Shown: positions 1-9,240, counted from the first letter of the stretch. The stretch: 64,000 nt of DNA from AP-15 sp963785565 (GCA_963785565.1 CAWAVV010000035.1:1-64000); one strand, 5' to 3'. The notes: generated from the sequence alone by a model not told the origin. Program-made: numbers and translations.

Positions 1-155
1 TCGGGGCCGAGTTGGCTCTCCGGAAACACATCGAGCCGGAACTGCCCGTTGGTCTCGCGGCCGATCGCCTCGGCCATCTCGGTCAGCCGTTTTTGGGTCG
101 GGCTTCCGATCGGTTGGTTCAGGCCAAGCCTGTAACCGGAAGATGCTGCGTTCAT
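1..155 (-). CDS. TRAP transporter solute-binding protein (DctP family), N-terminal fragment cut by the window edge
   Basis: Only the first 51 codons lie in the window; the gene continues past base 1. The translation matches the start of mature DctP-type proteins: a GLNQPIGSPTQKRL segment, then a helix, then the family hallmark FPESQLG. DctP proteins capture carboxylates in the periplasm for a TRAP permease. The ATG at 155 has a good Shine-Dalgarno (GAGGGAAGG) about 8 bases upstream, so the start looks real. No signal peptide precedes the mature-like sequence, and the in-frame codons upstream are Arg/Ser-rich rather than hydrophobic. Export is therefore doubtful: this may be a shortened gene or an unusual start. 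The gene is divergent from the crotonase gene at 302. Confidence 0.6.
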   Translation of the reverse strand, partial: MNAASSGYRLGLNQPIGSPTQKRLTEMAEAIGRETNGQFRLDVFPESQLGP

Positions 156-301
156 GATTGAAACCTTCCCTCTGCCGCGAGACGGCCTGCGACTGATATT
201 GAACCTTTCCACGCCGGTGTGCCATCAGGTGGCGGCCGTCGGCAGCGGCGTTGCCGGAGGACCGAACCGGCGTTACTCCGCGAGCGACAAAGGAGCAAAT
301 G

Positions 302-1099
302 ATGCCCGATCCTGCGATCGACCAACCGACCGTGCCGACGCTGAGCGTGGCGCAAGGACGCGCGATCGTGCGGCTCAACCGGCCGCGCCAGCACAATCGC
401 CTCGAACCGCAGGATCTGGGGGTGCTCGAAGAGGTGTTCGAGCGGGCCGACGCAGACCCGTCGATCCGCGTTCTGGTGCTGACCGGCACCGGGAAAAGTT
501 TCAGCTCGGGCTTTCATATCGGCGCGCTCGCCGACCGCCTTGCGGGGAATGAGGGCGGGGCGGAGGATCGCGATGCGTTCGAGCGCACCGTCGATCGGCT
601 CGAAAACCTGCGTGTGCCGACGATTGCCGCGCTCAATGGCAGCGTTTACGGCGGGGCCACCGATTTGGCGCTCGCCTGCGATTTTCGCATCGGCGTCGAA
701 GGCATGCGGCTGTTGATGCCGGCGGCTCGGCTCGGCATCGTCTATTACGGGAGCGGCATCCGGCGCTATGTGACGCGGCTCGGTGTTGCCGCGGCGAAAA
801 AGCTATTTATGACCGCGCAACCGATCGATGCCGACGAGATGCTGCGGATCGGCTATCTCGACGAAACCGTCCCGGCCGAGAGCCTGATGGCCCGCGCCGA
901 GGCGCTCGCCGCCACTCTCGCGGGCAACGCGCCGCTGGCGGTCGCCGGTCTGAAGCGGGCGATCAACGAGACCGCCGCGGGCAATCTCGACCGCGACGCG
1001 CTCGCCGCCATTCGCGCGCTGTGCTCTCAATCCGATGACCACGCCGAGGGGGTGAGAGCCTGGACCGAGAAACGCGCGCCGACATTTGTCGGACAGTGA
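302..1099 (+). CDS. Enoyl-CoA hydratase/isomerase (crotonase) family protein
   Basis: A 265-residue crotonase-fold protein. AAGGAG at 290-295 favours the ATG at 302; the adjacent in-frame ATG at 299 sits only 3 bases from it. Both oxyanion-hole segments are present (SFSSGFHIGAL, and NGSVYGGATDLALACDF about 100 residues in), followed by the usual helical C-terminus with a GYLDETVPAESL segment. The two catalytic glutamates of classical hydratase are not conserved: the GGGCE position reads GGATD (Asp) and the PE position reads PA. A simple hydratase role is therefore unlikely; a double-bond isomerase or another CoA-ester reaction is possible. The gene converges on the S4-domain gene. Confidence 0.85.
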   Translation: MPDPAIDQPTVPTLSVAQGRAIVRLNRPRQHNRLEPQDLGVLEEVFERADADPSIRVLVLTGTGKSFSSGFHIGALADRLAGNEGGAEDRDAFERTVDRLENLRVPTIAALNGSVYGGATDLALACDFRIGVEGMRLLMPAARLGIVYYGSGIRRYVTRLGVAAAKKLFMTAQPIDADEMLRIGYLDETVPAESLMARAEALAATLAGNAPLAVAGLKRAINETAAGNLDRDALAAIRALCSQSDDHAEGVRAWTEKRAPTFVGQ

Positions 1100-1108
1100 G
1101 TGAGCGCC

Positions 1109-1496
1109 CTAAAGCCGCGGACCTCGAGGGACTGGTCGCCGGAGCGTCGCACGCTGGCTCGGGGTCGGCGAGCAGCGGCGTCCACTCCGGGGCCGGTTCG
1201 GAGAGACGCACCGGCGCGGCCGATTCCTCGAAAAGCTGCCGCGCCTCGATGGCCGGGCCACGGCGGGCGCCGAGCGCCAACACCTGTACCGTGCGCCGAA
1301 ACGGGCCTTGCGGCACGATGACGATGTCGCCAATCCGGATCGGGTGGTTGGGCTTGCGGGCGGCTTGATTAACGCTTACCGCCCCTTCTGCGCAGAGGCG
1401 GCCGGCGAGCGAGCGGCTTTTGACCAGACGTGCGAACCACAGCCACTGATCGAGCCGCCGGCTGGCGGTTTCAGTCGAGCGATCGCCGGCGATCAA
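1109..1496 (-). CDS. S4-domain RNA-binding protein (Hsp15-like), probably with a frameshifted C-terminus
   Basis: The N-terminus carries a clear S4 RNA-binding domain (RRLDQWLWFARLVKSR, then AEGAVSVNQ and IRIGDIVIVPQG), as in Hsp15/HslR heat-shock proteins that bind rRNA on stalled 50S subunits. The likely start is TTG at 1496, whose TTGA overlaps the TGA of the upstream helicase gene, suggesting translational coupling. Read strictly in frame, the gene runs to 963 and overlaps the crotonase gene by 137 bases with a non-family tail. Removing one base from the four-base run at 1161-1164 moves the stop to 1109. That gives 128 residues, the normal family length, and ends the gene just short of the convergent neighbour. 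The frameshift is an inference; the S4 domain is plain. Confidence 0.65.
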
Positions 1497-3985
1497 GCGA
1501 GCTTGAGCTCCTGCAATTTGGCAAATGGATGACCCTCCCTCGCCGGACGCGGGTGCCCGCGAGCGATCGCGTCGCGACGGCGGCGCGCGCGGGCAACAAA
1601 GATCTCGGCGCCGGCGTCGATCACCGCGCGATAGCCGAGCGCGGTGAGCAGCGGACGCAGGTCGCCCGGTTGGACGCCAGCAGTCGATGCGAGCCGCTCG
1701 TCGGCCGCGAAAGGACCCTGGCGGGCAAGGCGTCGCGCCGCGGCGGCAAGCCGCTCGACCCGATCGGGACGCAAGGCGAGGTGGTCGGCGACGAAGAAAC
1801 CGAGCGCTGCGTAGAAGGACGGCGGAAGGGCCGGATCGACATCGATGGCCTTGGCAAGCCGGCGCGCCGGCGGCAGGGACGGCACCCGACAGCCGTGTCG
1901 TATCGCCCAAAGCAAGGCGCGAAACCGCAGCGCCTCGGGGCGCAGCAGCGGCTCGACATAGACGGTTTCGGCGCCGAAGCGCACCCCATTCCGGCCAAGA
2001 GCCGCCCGGTCCGCCGGGGCGAGCGCCGCAACTTGGCTCGCTACCTCGCGCGCCGGAAGGGCGCCGAGCGCGTCGGCGAGCTGAAAAGCGAGACCCCGCC
2101 CGACCCCGCCAAGCGGCAGCGCAGAAACTGCGAACAGCGGCGCTAGCCGGCGCTCGATTTCGCTGCGGACGAATGCCGAGAGCCGTTGGCGGATTTTTTC
2201 GCGGGCATCACCTTCGACGAAATCCCCGGCGAGCGGCTCGGCCCGCGGGGTCAGCATCCGCTCGCCGGCGACGAGGCGGCCGACGGGTCCGCCGCGCCAG
2301 CGCAGCATGCCGGCGGCGTCGATCGCAAAGGCGGCGTCGGAATCGGCGGCGAGAAGCTGCGCGCGGGCGGCCACCTCGCTGCGCAACACGCGGTTGGCGG
2401 CGACGGTCAGCATCCGCATCTCGACCCCGTCGATCGCATCGGGGACAAAGCGCAAACCGTCGAGCCGGCCGACATAGGCGCCCTCGACGCGAACCTCACC
2501 CGCAGCAGACACCGACGCGATCAATTCGTCGTCGGAAGCAAGCCGGCGCACCAGAAAGGCGGAGCGTCGATCGACGAAGCGCTGGGTGATGCGGTCGTGC
2601 AATGCGTCGGAGAGCCGGTCCTCGATACCGCGAGCGCGCTCTTGCCAAGCCGTCGCCCCTTCGACCCAGTCGCCGCGATGGGTGATGTAGGTCCAGGTGC
2701 GGGTGTGGGCGATGCGCACCATCAACGTGTCGATGTCACCATCGACGCGGTCGAGATTGGCCATTTGCCCGGCGATCCAGGCGGTCGGCAGCCGTTCTTC
2801 CGGGCCGGCGAGATGAGTGAAGATATGGGCGAGCAGCCGCGCGTGGCTGTCGCTCATAACCTTGCGGAAATCGGGGATCTGGCAGACTTCCCAAAGGAGT
2901 CTGACGGCGCCGCGGTGGCTGGCGAGTTCGGCGACTTCGCGTTTGCGGGCGAGCGCTTGCAGCGCGCGATGGTCGTCGGCTTCACGGGCCTGGACCAGCC
3001 CGGGCAGCGAGGGCCGCTCGTCGAGGCTTTTGAGAAGCGCGCCAACCGAATCGAAGCGCAGCCGGGTATTGCGCCAATTGAGCCGGGTCAGCGGATCGAA
3101 GCGATGCGATTCGACCGCCTCGACGATCTCGGGATCGAGCGGCCCCTGTTCGGCGGTGGTGCCAAAGGTGCCGTCGCTCATATGGCGCCCGGCGCGGCCG
3201 GCGATCTGGGCGATCTCGGCGGCGGTCAGCCGGCGCGGGCCGCGGCCGTCGAATTTGCCGATGCGCGCGAAGGCGACATGGTCGAGATCCATGTTGAGAC
3301 CCATGCCGATCGCATCGGTGGCGACCAGATAGTCGACCTCGCCTGCCTGGAACATCCCGACCTGGGCGTTGCGCGCCCGCGGGCTCAACGCGCCGAGCAC
3401 GACCGCCGTCCCGCCGCGCTGCCGTCGGATCAGCTCGGCCAACGAGAACACATCGGCCACGGCAAAGGCGACGACGGCGCTGCGCGGCGGCAGCCGCGTT
3501 ACCTTCTTTTGGCCGGTGTAGGAGAGCGTCGAAAAGCGCGGCCGGCTGACATGTTCGAATTCAGGGACCAAACGGCGCATCAACGGCTTGATCGTGTCGG
3601 CGCCGAGAAACATCGTCTCCGCGAGACCGCGGGCATGCAACAGGCGCGCGGTAAAGACATGGCCGCGCTCGGGATCGGCGCAGAGCTGAATCTCGTCGAC
3701 GGCGAGGAAATCGACGGGCCGATCGAGCGGCATCGATTCGACGGTGCACACGAAATAAGACGGGTTGGGCGGCAGGATCTTTTCTTCGCCGGTGATCAGC
3801 GCCACCGATCGCGCGCCGCGCAATTTGACGATGCGGTCGTAGTTCTCGCGTGCCAGCAGCCGCAGCGGAAACCCGATCATCCCGCTTCTGTGGCCGAGCA
3901 TGCGCTCGATGGCGAGATGGGTCTTGCCGGTATTGGTCGGCCCGAGGACCGCGACAAGTCGCGGAGCGGGGCTGAACATGGCCAT
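1493..3985 (-). CDS. SUV3-like DExH-box RNA helicase
   Basis: About 830 residues, resembling the SUV3 helicases of mitochondrial degradosomes and their alphaproteobacterial relatives. Walker A is GPTNTGKT near residue 15, followed by IGFPLRLLARENYDR. The Walker B/DExH motif is DEIQ (FLAVDEIQLCADPERGH), and helicase motifs V and VI appear as ATDAIGMGLNMD and QIAGRAGRH. The C-terminal half is the long helical and RNA-binding region of this family. The open frame extends to 4168, but the extra N-terminus is Arg-rich and unlike the family, so the start is taken at ATG 3985 (ATG 3979 is an alternative; no strong ribosome site precedes either). It is coupled to the S4-domain gene, suggesting a shared role in RNA turnover or ribosome rescue, and is divergent from htpG. 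Confidence 0.85.
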   Translation of the reverse strand: MAMFSPAPRLVAVLGPTNTGKTHLAIERMLGHRSGMIGFPLRLLARENYDRIVKLRGARSVALITGEEKILPPNPSYFVCTVESMPLDRPVDFLAVDEIQLCADPERGHVFTARLLHARGLAETMFLGADTIKPLMRRLVPEFEHVSRPRFSTLSYTGQKKVTRLPPRSAVVAFAVADVFSLAELIRRQRGGTAVVLGALSPRARNAQVGMFQAGEVDYLVATDAIGMGLNMDLDHVAFARIGKFDGRGPRRLTAAEIAQIAGRAGRHMSDGTFGTTAEQGPLDPEIVEAVESHRFDPLTRLNWRNTRLRFDSVGALLKSLDERPSLPGLVQAREADDHRALQALARKREVAELASHRGAVRLLWEVCQIPDFRKVMSDSHARLLAHIFTHLAGPEERLPTAWIAGQMANLDRVDGDIDTLMVRIAHTRTWTYITHRGDWVEGATAWQERARGIEDRLSDALHDRITQRFVDRRSAFLVRRLASDDELIASVSAAGEVRVEGAYVGRLDGLRFVPDAIDGVEMRMLTVAANRVLRSEVAARAQLLAADSDAAFAIDAAGMLRWRGGPVGRLVAGERMLTPRAEPLAGDFVEGDAREKIRQRLSAFVRSEIERRLAPLFAVSALPLGGVGRGLAFQLADALGALPAREVASQVAALAPADRAALGRNGVRFGAETVYVEPLLRPEALRFRALLWAIRHGCRVPSLPPARRLAKAIDVDPALPPSFYAALGFFVADHLALRPDRVERLAAAARRLARQGPFAADERLASTAGVQPGDLRPLLTALGYRAVIDAGAEIFVARARRRRDAIARGHPRPAREGHPFAKLQELKLA

Positions 3986-4118
3986 GAGTAAAGGTATCGG
4001 GCGACGGCGGCGGCAAGGCAAGAGCAAACCGACCATATCAGCGACGGTGCGACGCCGTGGCTGCGATTTCTCGCGACGACGGCGCCGAATGGATCGTGTT
4101 GCCGGCGAGACTGTCGAT

Positions 4119-4148
4119 CTTGCGGTGGCGCGGATTTCGCCACATATC
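4119..4148 (+). promoter_or_regulatory. Possible RpoH (heat-shock) promoter of htpG
   Basis: CTTG at 4119-4122 is followed about 18 bases later by CACATAT, roughly 35 bases before the htpG start. This resembles the alphaproteobacterial sigma-32 pattern (CTTG, spacer, a CxTATxT-like -10) and would suit a heat-shock chaperone. The -10 match is imperfect. Confidence 0.35.
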
Positions 4149-4182
4149 CACGACGCGTTAATGCTCATCGCGACGGCAGAAA

Positions 4183-6051
4183 ATGACCCAGGAAACCAGA
4201 AGCTTCCAGGCTGAAGTCAGCCGCCTTCTCGAAATCGTCGCGCACTCGCTTTACAGCGAGAAAGAAATCTTCTTGCGCGAATTGATCTCCAACGCCTCGG
4301 ACGCCTGCGACCGGCTGCGCTACGCCGCCTTGACCGAGCCAGCATTGGCCGAGGGCGACACCGACTATCGTGTGGTGCTGGCTCCCGATAAGAGCGCGCG
4401 CACCTTGACGCTCGCCGATAACGGCATCGGCATGAACAGGGACGAGCTGATCGAGAATCTCGGCACGATCGCGCGTTCCGGGACCGCCGCCTTTGTCAAT
4501 CAATTATCGGGCGACGCGCGCAAGGATATGAGCCTGATCGGCCAATTCGGCGTCGGCTTCTACTCGGCTTTTATGGTCGCCGACAAGGTCGAGGTGCTGG
4601 CTCGCAAGGCCGGCGAGGCCGAGGGCTGGCGCTGGGTTTCAGAAGGCAAGGGTGAGTTTACGATCGAGCCGCTGCCGGAGGCCGCGCGCGGGGCCGCGAT
4701 CGTTGTCCATCTGCGCGAGGGCGAGGACGAATATCTCGATCCGACCCGGCTGCGCCAAATCGTCCGCACCTATTCCGATCATATCGGGCTGCCGATCGTG
4801 CTGAAAGACGGCGGCAAGGAAGAGACGATCAACACCGCCTCGGCGCTGTGGACACGGCCAAGGTCCGAGATTACCGACGAGCAGTACAAGGAATTCTACC
4901 ATCATGTCGGCCACAGCTTCGACGATCCATGGCTGACTTTGCACACCAAGGCGGAGGGCGTAATCGAATACACGAACCTGCTGTTCGTGCCGTCGACCAA
5001 GCCGTTCGACCTGTTCGATCCGGAGCGCAAGAGCCGGGTCAAGCTCTATGTCCGGCGGGTGTTCATTACCGACGAGGGGACCAATCTGCTGCCGCCCTAT
5101 CTGCGCTTTCTGCGCGGCATCGTCGACAGCGAGGATTTGCCGCTCAACGTCAGCCGCGAGATGCTGCAATCGAACCCGACGGTGGCAAGAATCCGTCAGC
5201 AACTGACCAGGCGCGTGCTGACCGACCTTAATAAAAAGGCGGCCGAGGCGCCGGAGGAATACAAGAAGTTCTGGGACAATTTCGGGGCGGTGCTTAAAGA
5301 GGGGCTGTACGAGGATCGCGACCAGCGCGACCCGTTGCTGGAACTTGCGCGTTTCCGCTCGACCACCCGCGACGGGCTCGTGTCGCTCGAGGACTATGTC
5401 GCGGGGATGCGGCCGGGGCAGGAGGCGATCTTTACGATCACCGGCGACAATCTCGACGTCGTCAAACGCAGCCCGCAGCTCGAAGGGTTTCGCGCGCGCG
5501 GCGTCGAGGTGCTGTTGCTGACCGATCCGATCGACGAGTTCTGGGTGCCGGCAATCGGCGTCTACAAGGAGAAGCCGTTCAAATCGGCGACGCGGGGAGG
5601 CGTCGATCTCGATAAAATTGAGGCGCCCGAGGAGCAGCCGCGAGAAAAGCCGGCGCCACCGGCCAAGCTCGCCAGCCTGATCGCGATCTTCAAGCTAGCG
5701 CTCGGCGACGTGGTCAAGGACGTGCGCGGCTCGGAGCGGCTGACCGACAGCGCCGTCTGTCTGGTCGCCGACGAGGGCGATATGGACATGCATTTCGAGC
5801 GGCTGCTCAAGCAGCATCGCCAGCTCGATACCACGGCCAAGCGGATCCTCGAGCTCAATCCGCGCCACAAACTGATCGAGCGCCTTGCCGCGACGGTGGG
5901 CGAGACCGGCGCCTCGGACCAGCTGGCGGAATTCGCTTGGCTGCTCCTCGACCAGGCGCGGATTGTCGAAGGCGAGCAGCTGCCCGACCCGCCGGCCTTT
6001 GCCCGCCGTTTGGCCCAATTGCTTGAGCGCGGCCTGCCCCAGGCGGCGTAG
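4183..6051 (+). CDS. htpG: Molecular chaperone HtpG (Hsp90)
   Basis: A full-length bacterial Hsp90 of 622 residues: a homodimeric cytosolic chaperone that clamps client proteins through ATP binding and hydrolysis. The N-terminal GHKL ATPase is complete: ELISNASDACDRLRY carries the Mg-binding Asn, DNGIGMNRDEL the nucleotide-contacting Asp/Gly loop, and GQFGVGFYSAFMV the lid glycines. The middle domain contains the conserved catalytic-loop Arg in LPLNVSREMLQ. The C-terminal dimerisation domain ends at 6051. No extra eukaryotic linker or MEEVD tail is present. It is divergent from the helicase gene and may be driven by a heat-shock promoter. Confidence 0.97.
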   Translation: MTQETRSFQAEVSRLLEIVAHSLYSEKEIFLRELISNASDACDRLRYAALTEPALAEGDTDYRVVLAPDKSARTLTLADNGIGMNRDELIENLGTIARSGTAAFVNQLSGDARKDMSLIGQFGVGFYSAFMVADKVEVLARKAGEAEGWRWVSEGKGEFTIEPLPEAARGAAIVVHLREGEDEYLDPTRLRQIVRTYSDHIGLPIVLKDGGKEETINTASALWTRPRSEITDEQYKEFYHHVGHSFDDPWLTLHTKAEGVIEYTNLLFVPSTKPFDLFDPERKSRVKLYVRRVFITDEGTNLLPPYLRFLRGIVDSEDLPLNVSREMLQSNPTVARIRQQLTRRVLTDLNKKAAEAPEEYKKFWDNFGAVLKEGLYEDRDQRDPLLELARFRSTTRDGLVSLEDYVAGMRPGQEAIFTITGDNLDVVKRSPQLEGFRARGVEVLLLTDPIDEFWVPAIGVYKEKPFKSATRGGVDLDKIEAPEEQPREKPAPPAKLASLIAIFKLALGDVVKDVRGSERLTDSAVCLVADEGDMDMHFERLLKQHRQLDTTAKRILELNPRHKLIERLAATVGETGASDQLAEFAWLLLDQARIVEGEQLPDPPAFARRLAQLLERGLPQAA

Positions 6052-6087
6052 CTCAGGCCGTCCGCGGGTCGTCCTACTCCGGAAAGG

Positions 6088-6157
6088 GCTGGGTGGGTGG
6101 CGGCGGTGAGAGGTGGGGGTGTGAGGGTGGGGTGATGGTTGGTGGATGGCTGAGGAA
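6088..6157 (+). other. G-rich tract downstream of htpG (potential G-quadruplex)
   Basis: The plus strand is almost free of C and contains closely spaced G runs (GGG, GGG, GGG, then several GG pairs, then GGGGG, GGG and GGGG). This is compatible with a G-quadruplex in DNA or in the htpG 3' untranslated RNA. No conventional hairpin terminator is visible after htpG. Confidence 0.4.
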
Positions 6158-6189
6158 GGTGCTGCGCGCGCTAGTATTGCGTGACGGCT

Positions 6190-6834
6190 ACTGGCGCGAT
6201 AGTTGGTCAACGGCAGATAGAACGCGATTGCCTGCCGCGCATGTCACGAGCCTTGCCGGGATCGGTGACGCCGAGGACTTTCTGCTCGACGAGAGCCATT
6301 TGCCGGGCCGAGCAGCGCCGCGCCTGGGCGGTGTGCTCCGGGGTGACGTTGTAGGGAAAAGCCCCAGCGCTGCACGCCCGGCCAGGGCGATCATCGCGGA
6401 CCGAGCGCCGCCAGGACCATCGGCGCCGGCTCGTCGAGCACCGCGGCCATCCCTGCGGCCTTGTCCATGGCGTCCAGGTAGGCGCGCATCGTCGGTACCG
6501 GAGCGCGGTACTGATGGCCGCGAGCGGTCTCGACCAGCGGCACGTGCGAAACGCCGAGCCCGAGGAGAAACCGTCCGGCCGACAACGCCGCGAGGGTATG
6601 CTGACCTTGCTTCATCGCTTGGCATCGCGCGCATAGATGTTGGCGATGCCGCTGGCGACGACCAGGCGCTGCGTCTGTGCCAAGAGGAAGCTGCCGAGCC
6701 CAAAGGATGTATTTCAGCGCTTCGGGATACCACAGCGTGCCGTAGCCGAGCTGTTCGGTGCGCTGCGCCAACTCGATCAGCTGCGCCGGCGTCAACCCGT
6801 CGGTAAAGCAAAATACAGCGCTTGCAAGTTCCAC
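6190..6834 (-). pseudogene. Decayed luciferase-like (LLM class) flavin/F420-dependent oxidoreductase
   Basis: Fragments of one luciferase-like monooxygenase gene lie in different frames in the correct order. From a GTG at 6834 with AGGGG upstream, one frame reads FCFTDGLTPAQLIELAQR and GYGTLWYPEAL. After a garbled stretch the same frame resumes with AMKQGQHTLAALSAGRFLLG, GVSHVPLVE and MRAYLDAMDKA, then stops after VLAALGPR at 6391. A second frame continues with FPYNVTPEHTAQARR and VEQKVLGVTDPGKARD and then fades out. At least two or three frame changes plus loss of the C-terminus make this a real pseudogene rather than a single base-call error. It lies directly downstream of the CMD-family gene, which may have been its operon partner. 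Confidence 0.8.
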
Positions 6835-6855
6835 CGCTGCCCCTGGCAACATTTT

Positions 6856-7407
6856 TTATTTCGCGAAATATAGTGGGGCGCCCGCGGGCAAAGTGACCTC
6901 GAAGACGTTGAGCGCGTTCCCAATCGCCGTGTAGTAGCCGATGATCGTACCGAGTTCGACGACGCCCTGTTCGCCGAATGCTGCGATCGCCTCGGCGAAG
7001 GTGGCGTCGGAAAGCCGCTTGGTGTTGATAAGCTCGGTGATGATCCGGTAGACGAGCGCCTGCTCCTTGACCGCGAAATTCGGCGAAGCACCGGTGCGGA
7101 TCGCTTCAATCGCGGCCGCCGGCACCCCGGCCTCGACGGCAAGCGGGGCATGTGCGTGCCACTCGTAATTTGCCCGGATGCTGCGCGCGGTTAAGCAGAT
7201 CGCCAGTTCAGACAGCGCCGGCGGCAGCGAGCTGCCCCAGCGCAAATACTCGCCGAGCCGCGACAGATGCCGACAAACTTCGGGCGCACGGATCAGGAGC
7301 TGGAATGGCCCGCCGAACCGGCCGCGCTTGCCGGCGACGATCTCGTCATGAACTTGTTTCTGCGCCGAGGTCATCTCGGCGGGGCTGATCTCGCGGTAAC
7401 GGCTCAT
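6856..7407 (-). CDS. Carboxymuconolactone decarboxylase (CMD) family protein
   Basis: 183 residues of the all-helical CMD/AhpD-like fold. The core is ALSELAICLTARSIRANYEW followed by HAHAPLAVEAGV, with the conserved Glu and His, and the C-terminal FGEQGVVELGTIIGYYT segment is typical of the larger CMD subfamily. The CxxC redox pair of AhpD is absent, so it is unlikely to be a peroxidase reductant. A Shine-Dalgarno GAGGGAG 8 bases upstream supports ATG 7407 over the in-frame ATG at 7422. The substrate is unknown. It sits upstream of the decayed oxidoreductase on the same strand. Confidence 0.85.
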   Translation of the reverse strand: MSRYREISPAEMTSAQKQVHDEIVAGKRGRFGGPFQLLIRAPEVCRHLSRLGEYLRWGSSLPPALSELAICLTARSIRANYEWHAHAPLAVEAGVPAAAIEAIRTGASPNFAVKEQALVYRIITELINTKRLSDATFAEAIAAFGEQGVVELGTIIGYYTAIGNALNVFEVTLPAGAPLYFAK

Positions 7408-7639
7408 CTGAGGCTCCCTCATTGTCGCTGGGTGCGCATGATAGGGAATTTCGCGCGGTCGCTGGCGGAATTCGGCGCACGCAGACCATCCCTGCGATGA
7501 GGCTCGGCGAGGTTACAGCGAATTAATCCCGGCGAAAGGCGGGTGTCACATGGTCGGGCCAAATCTGCGGCGATCCCGCTCTCGCACATTGCGCTCTTTG
7601 CGGCAGGCGTGAGCACCCACTGCTCGGCAAGAGGATAAG

Positions 7640-9225
7640 ATGGCAGACCTATCCAAAACCCGCCTTCCGCGATTGACCCGCGGCCGCGCCGCCGCAGCCG
7701 CCTTTGGGCTAGGCGCGACACTCGCGCTGACACCCATGGTGTGGGCCGAAAATCCGACGACAGCGTCGCCCGCGGCGCCGCAGACGATGACGTCGCCGGT
7801 GGCGCTGATCCAGCAGCAAAGCTTCGCCCCGCTGGTCAAAAAGGTGTTGCCGGCCGTTGTCAACATCTCGGTCACCCAGAAGGCCGGGGCGGATCAGATG
7901 GCCGATGAACAGGACCAAGGTGGGCCATCTCAGGGTTTTCCCAGCTCTCCATTCGACGAGATGCTGCGACGGTTTTTCGACCAGCAAAACCCGGGCGGCG
8001 AGGGCCATGCTCTTTCCCCAGATGCCCGGACGGCCAGGCCCGGCGGATCGCGCTCGGCTCCGGCTTCATCGTCGATCCCTCCGGCTACATCGTGACCAAC
8101 AACCACGTGGTCGGCGATGCCGCGAAGGTGCAGGTCATCCTTCAGGACAAAACCAAATATACGGCCAGGATCGTCGGCCGCGACCCCAAGACCGACCTCG
8201 CGGTTCTGAAAATCAAGGCCGATCAACCGCTGCCCTATGTTACCTTCGGGGACAGCAGCGCCGCCCAGGTTGGCGATTGGGTGATGGCCGTCGGCAATCC
8301 GTTCGGGCTCGGCGGTACGGTGACGACCGGGATCATCTCGGCGCGCGGCCGTGACATCAACGAAGGCCCGTACGACGATTTCCTGCAGATCGATGCACCG
8401 ATCAACCGCGGCAATTCGGGCGGACCGACCTTTAACCTCAATGGCCAAGTCATCGGCATCAATACCGCGATCTATTCGCCCAATGGCGGCAGCGTCGGCA
8501 TCGGCTTTGCCGTGCCCTCAAACGCCGCCAAGTCGATCGTCGCCCAGCTCGAGGAGCACGGTAAGATCAACCGCGGGTGGCTCGGCGTACAGATTCAAGA
8601 GGTATCGCCCGCGATTGCGGCGAGCCTCGGCCTTCACAGCGAGCACGGCGCTCTCGTTGCCGTTGTCACTCCGGACGGCCCAGCCGCCAAGGCCGGCCTC
8701 AAGCAGGGCGACGTGATCCTGGCATTCGATGGCAGCAGGGTGAGTGAACTGCATGATCTGCCGCGTCTCGTCGCAGCGGTAGCCCCCAATACGCCAGCGA
8801 CGGTGGCAGTCTGGCGAAATGGGCGAGAAATCGAGCTGCAGGCCAAGCTCGGTGAACTCCCGGACAACAACCAAGTCGCCTCGGCGAATAGCGGGCCTGT
8901 AGAGGAGGGGTCGGCACAGGCAACGGCGTTGGGGATGCGCTTCGCGCCATTGACCAACGAGCTGCGCCAGGAATTGCATGTCAACAAGAGTGTGGACGGC
9001 GTGGTGGTCACCCGGGTCGACGGCGGCAGCGCCGCCGAAGAGGTCGGGCTTACTCAGGGGGATGTCGTGGTCGCGATCAACCAGCAGCCGGTCCGCACGC
9101 CACAAGAGGCAGCGGCCAGATTAAACGAGGCTACCCACTCGCCTAAAAAGACTGTGTTACTGCTGCTGAACCGCCACGGCGTTACCGAATATGTCGGCAT
9201 GAGCCTCGGCGCCAATCAAGGATAA
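7640..9225 (+). pseudogene. DegP/HtrA-type periplasmic serine protease, frame broken by one base
   Basis: This encodes a signal peptide (Arg-rich start, hydrophobic core, cleavage after VWA near residue 36) and an HtrA trypsin-like domain with two PDZ domains. The catalytic triad is visible: His in TNNHVVGD, Asp in DPKTDLAVLKI, Ser in NRGNSGGPTFN. The first frame closes at 8095 and the protease domain continues from about 8041 in another frame. Restoring one missing base between about 7990 and 8045 gives a 528-residue protein of normal length. The start at 7640 has AGAGGATAAG just upstream. HtrA proteases degrade misfolded periplasmic proteins and can act as chaperones. As written, only the signal peptide and a short N-terminal region would be made, unless the downstream frame initiates internally at 8092. 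Confidence 0.88.
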
Positions 9226-9240
9226 GCATAAAAACGTCAC

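Noticed and set aside
2186..3991. A 601-codon open frame on the plus strand opposite the helicase gene
   Set aside because: It mirrors the helicase codons in high-GC DNA, has no family motif, and the minus-strand helicase has every expected motif.
8092..9225. Treating the second HtrA-1 frame as an independent protease starting at the ATG-like codon at 8092
   Set aside because: That start falls inside the conserved TNNHV active-site segment and would remove the first strands of the protease.
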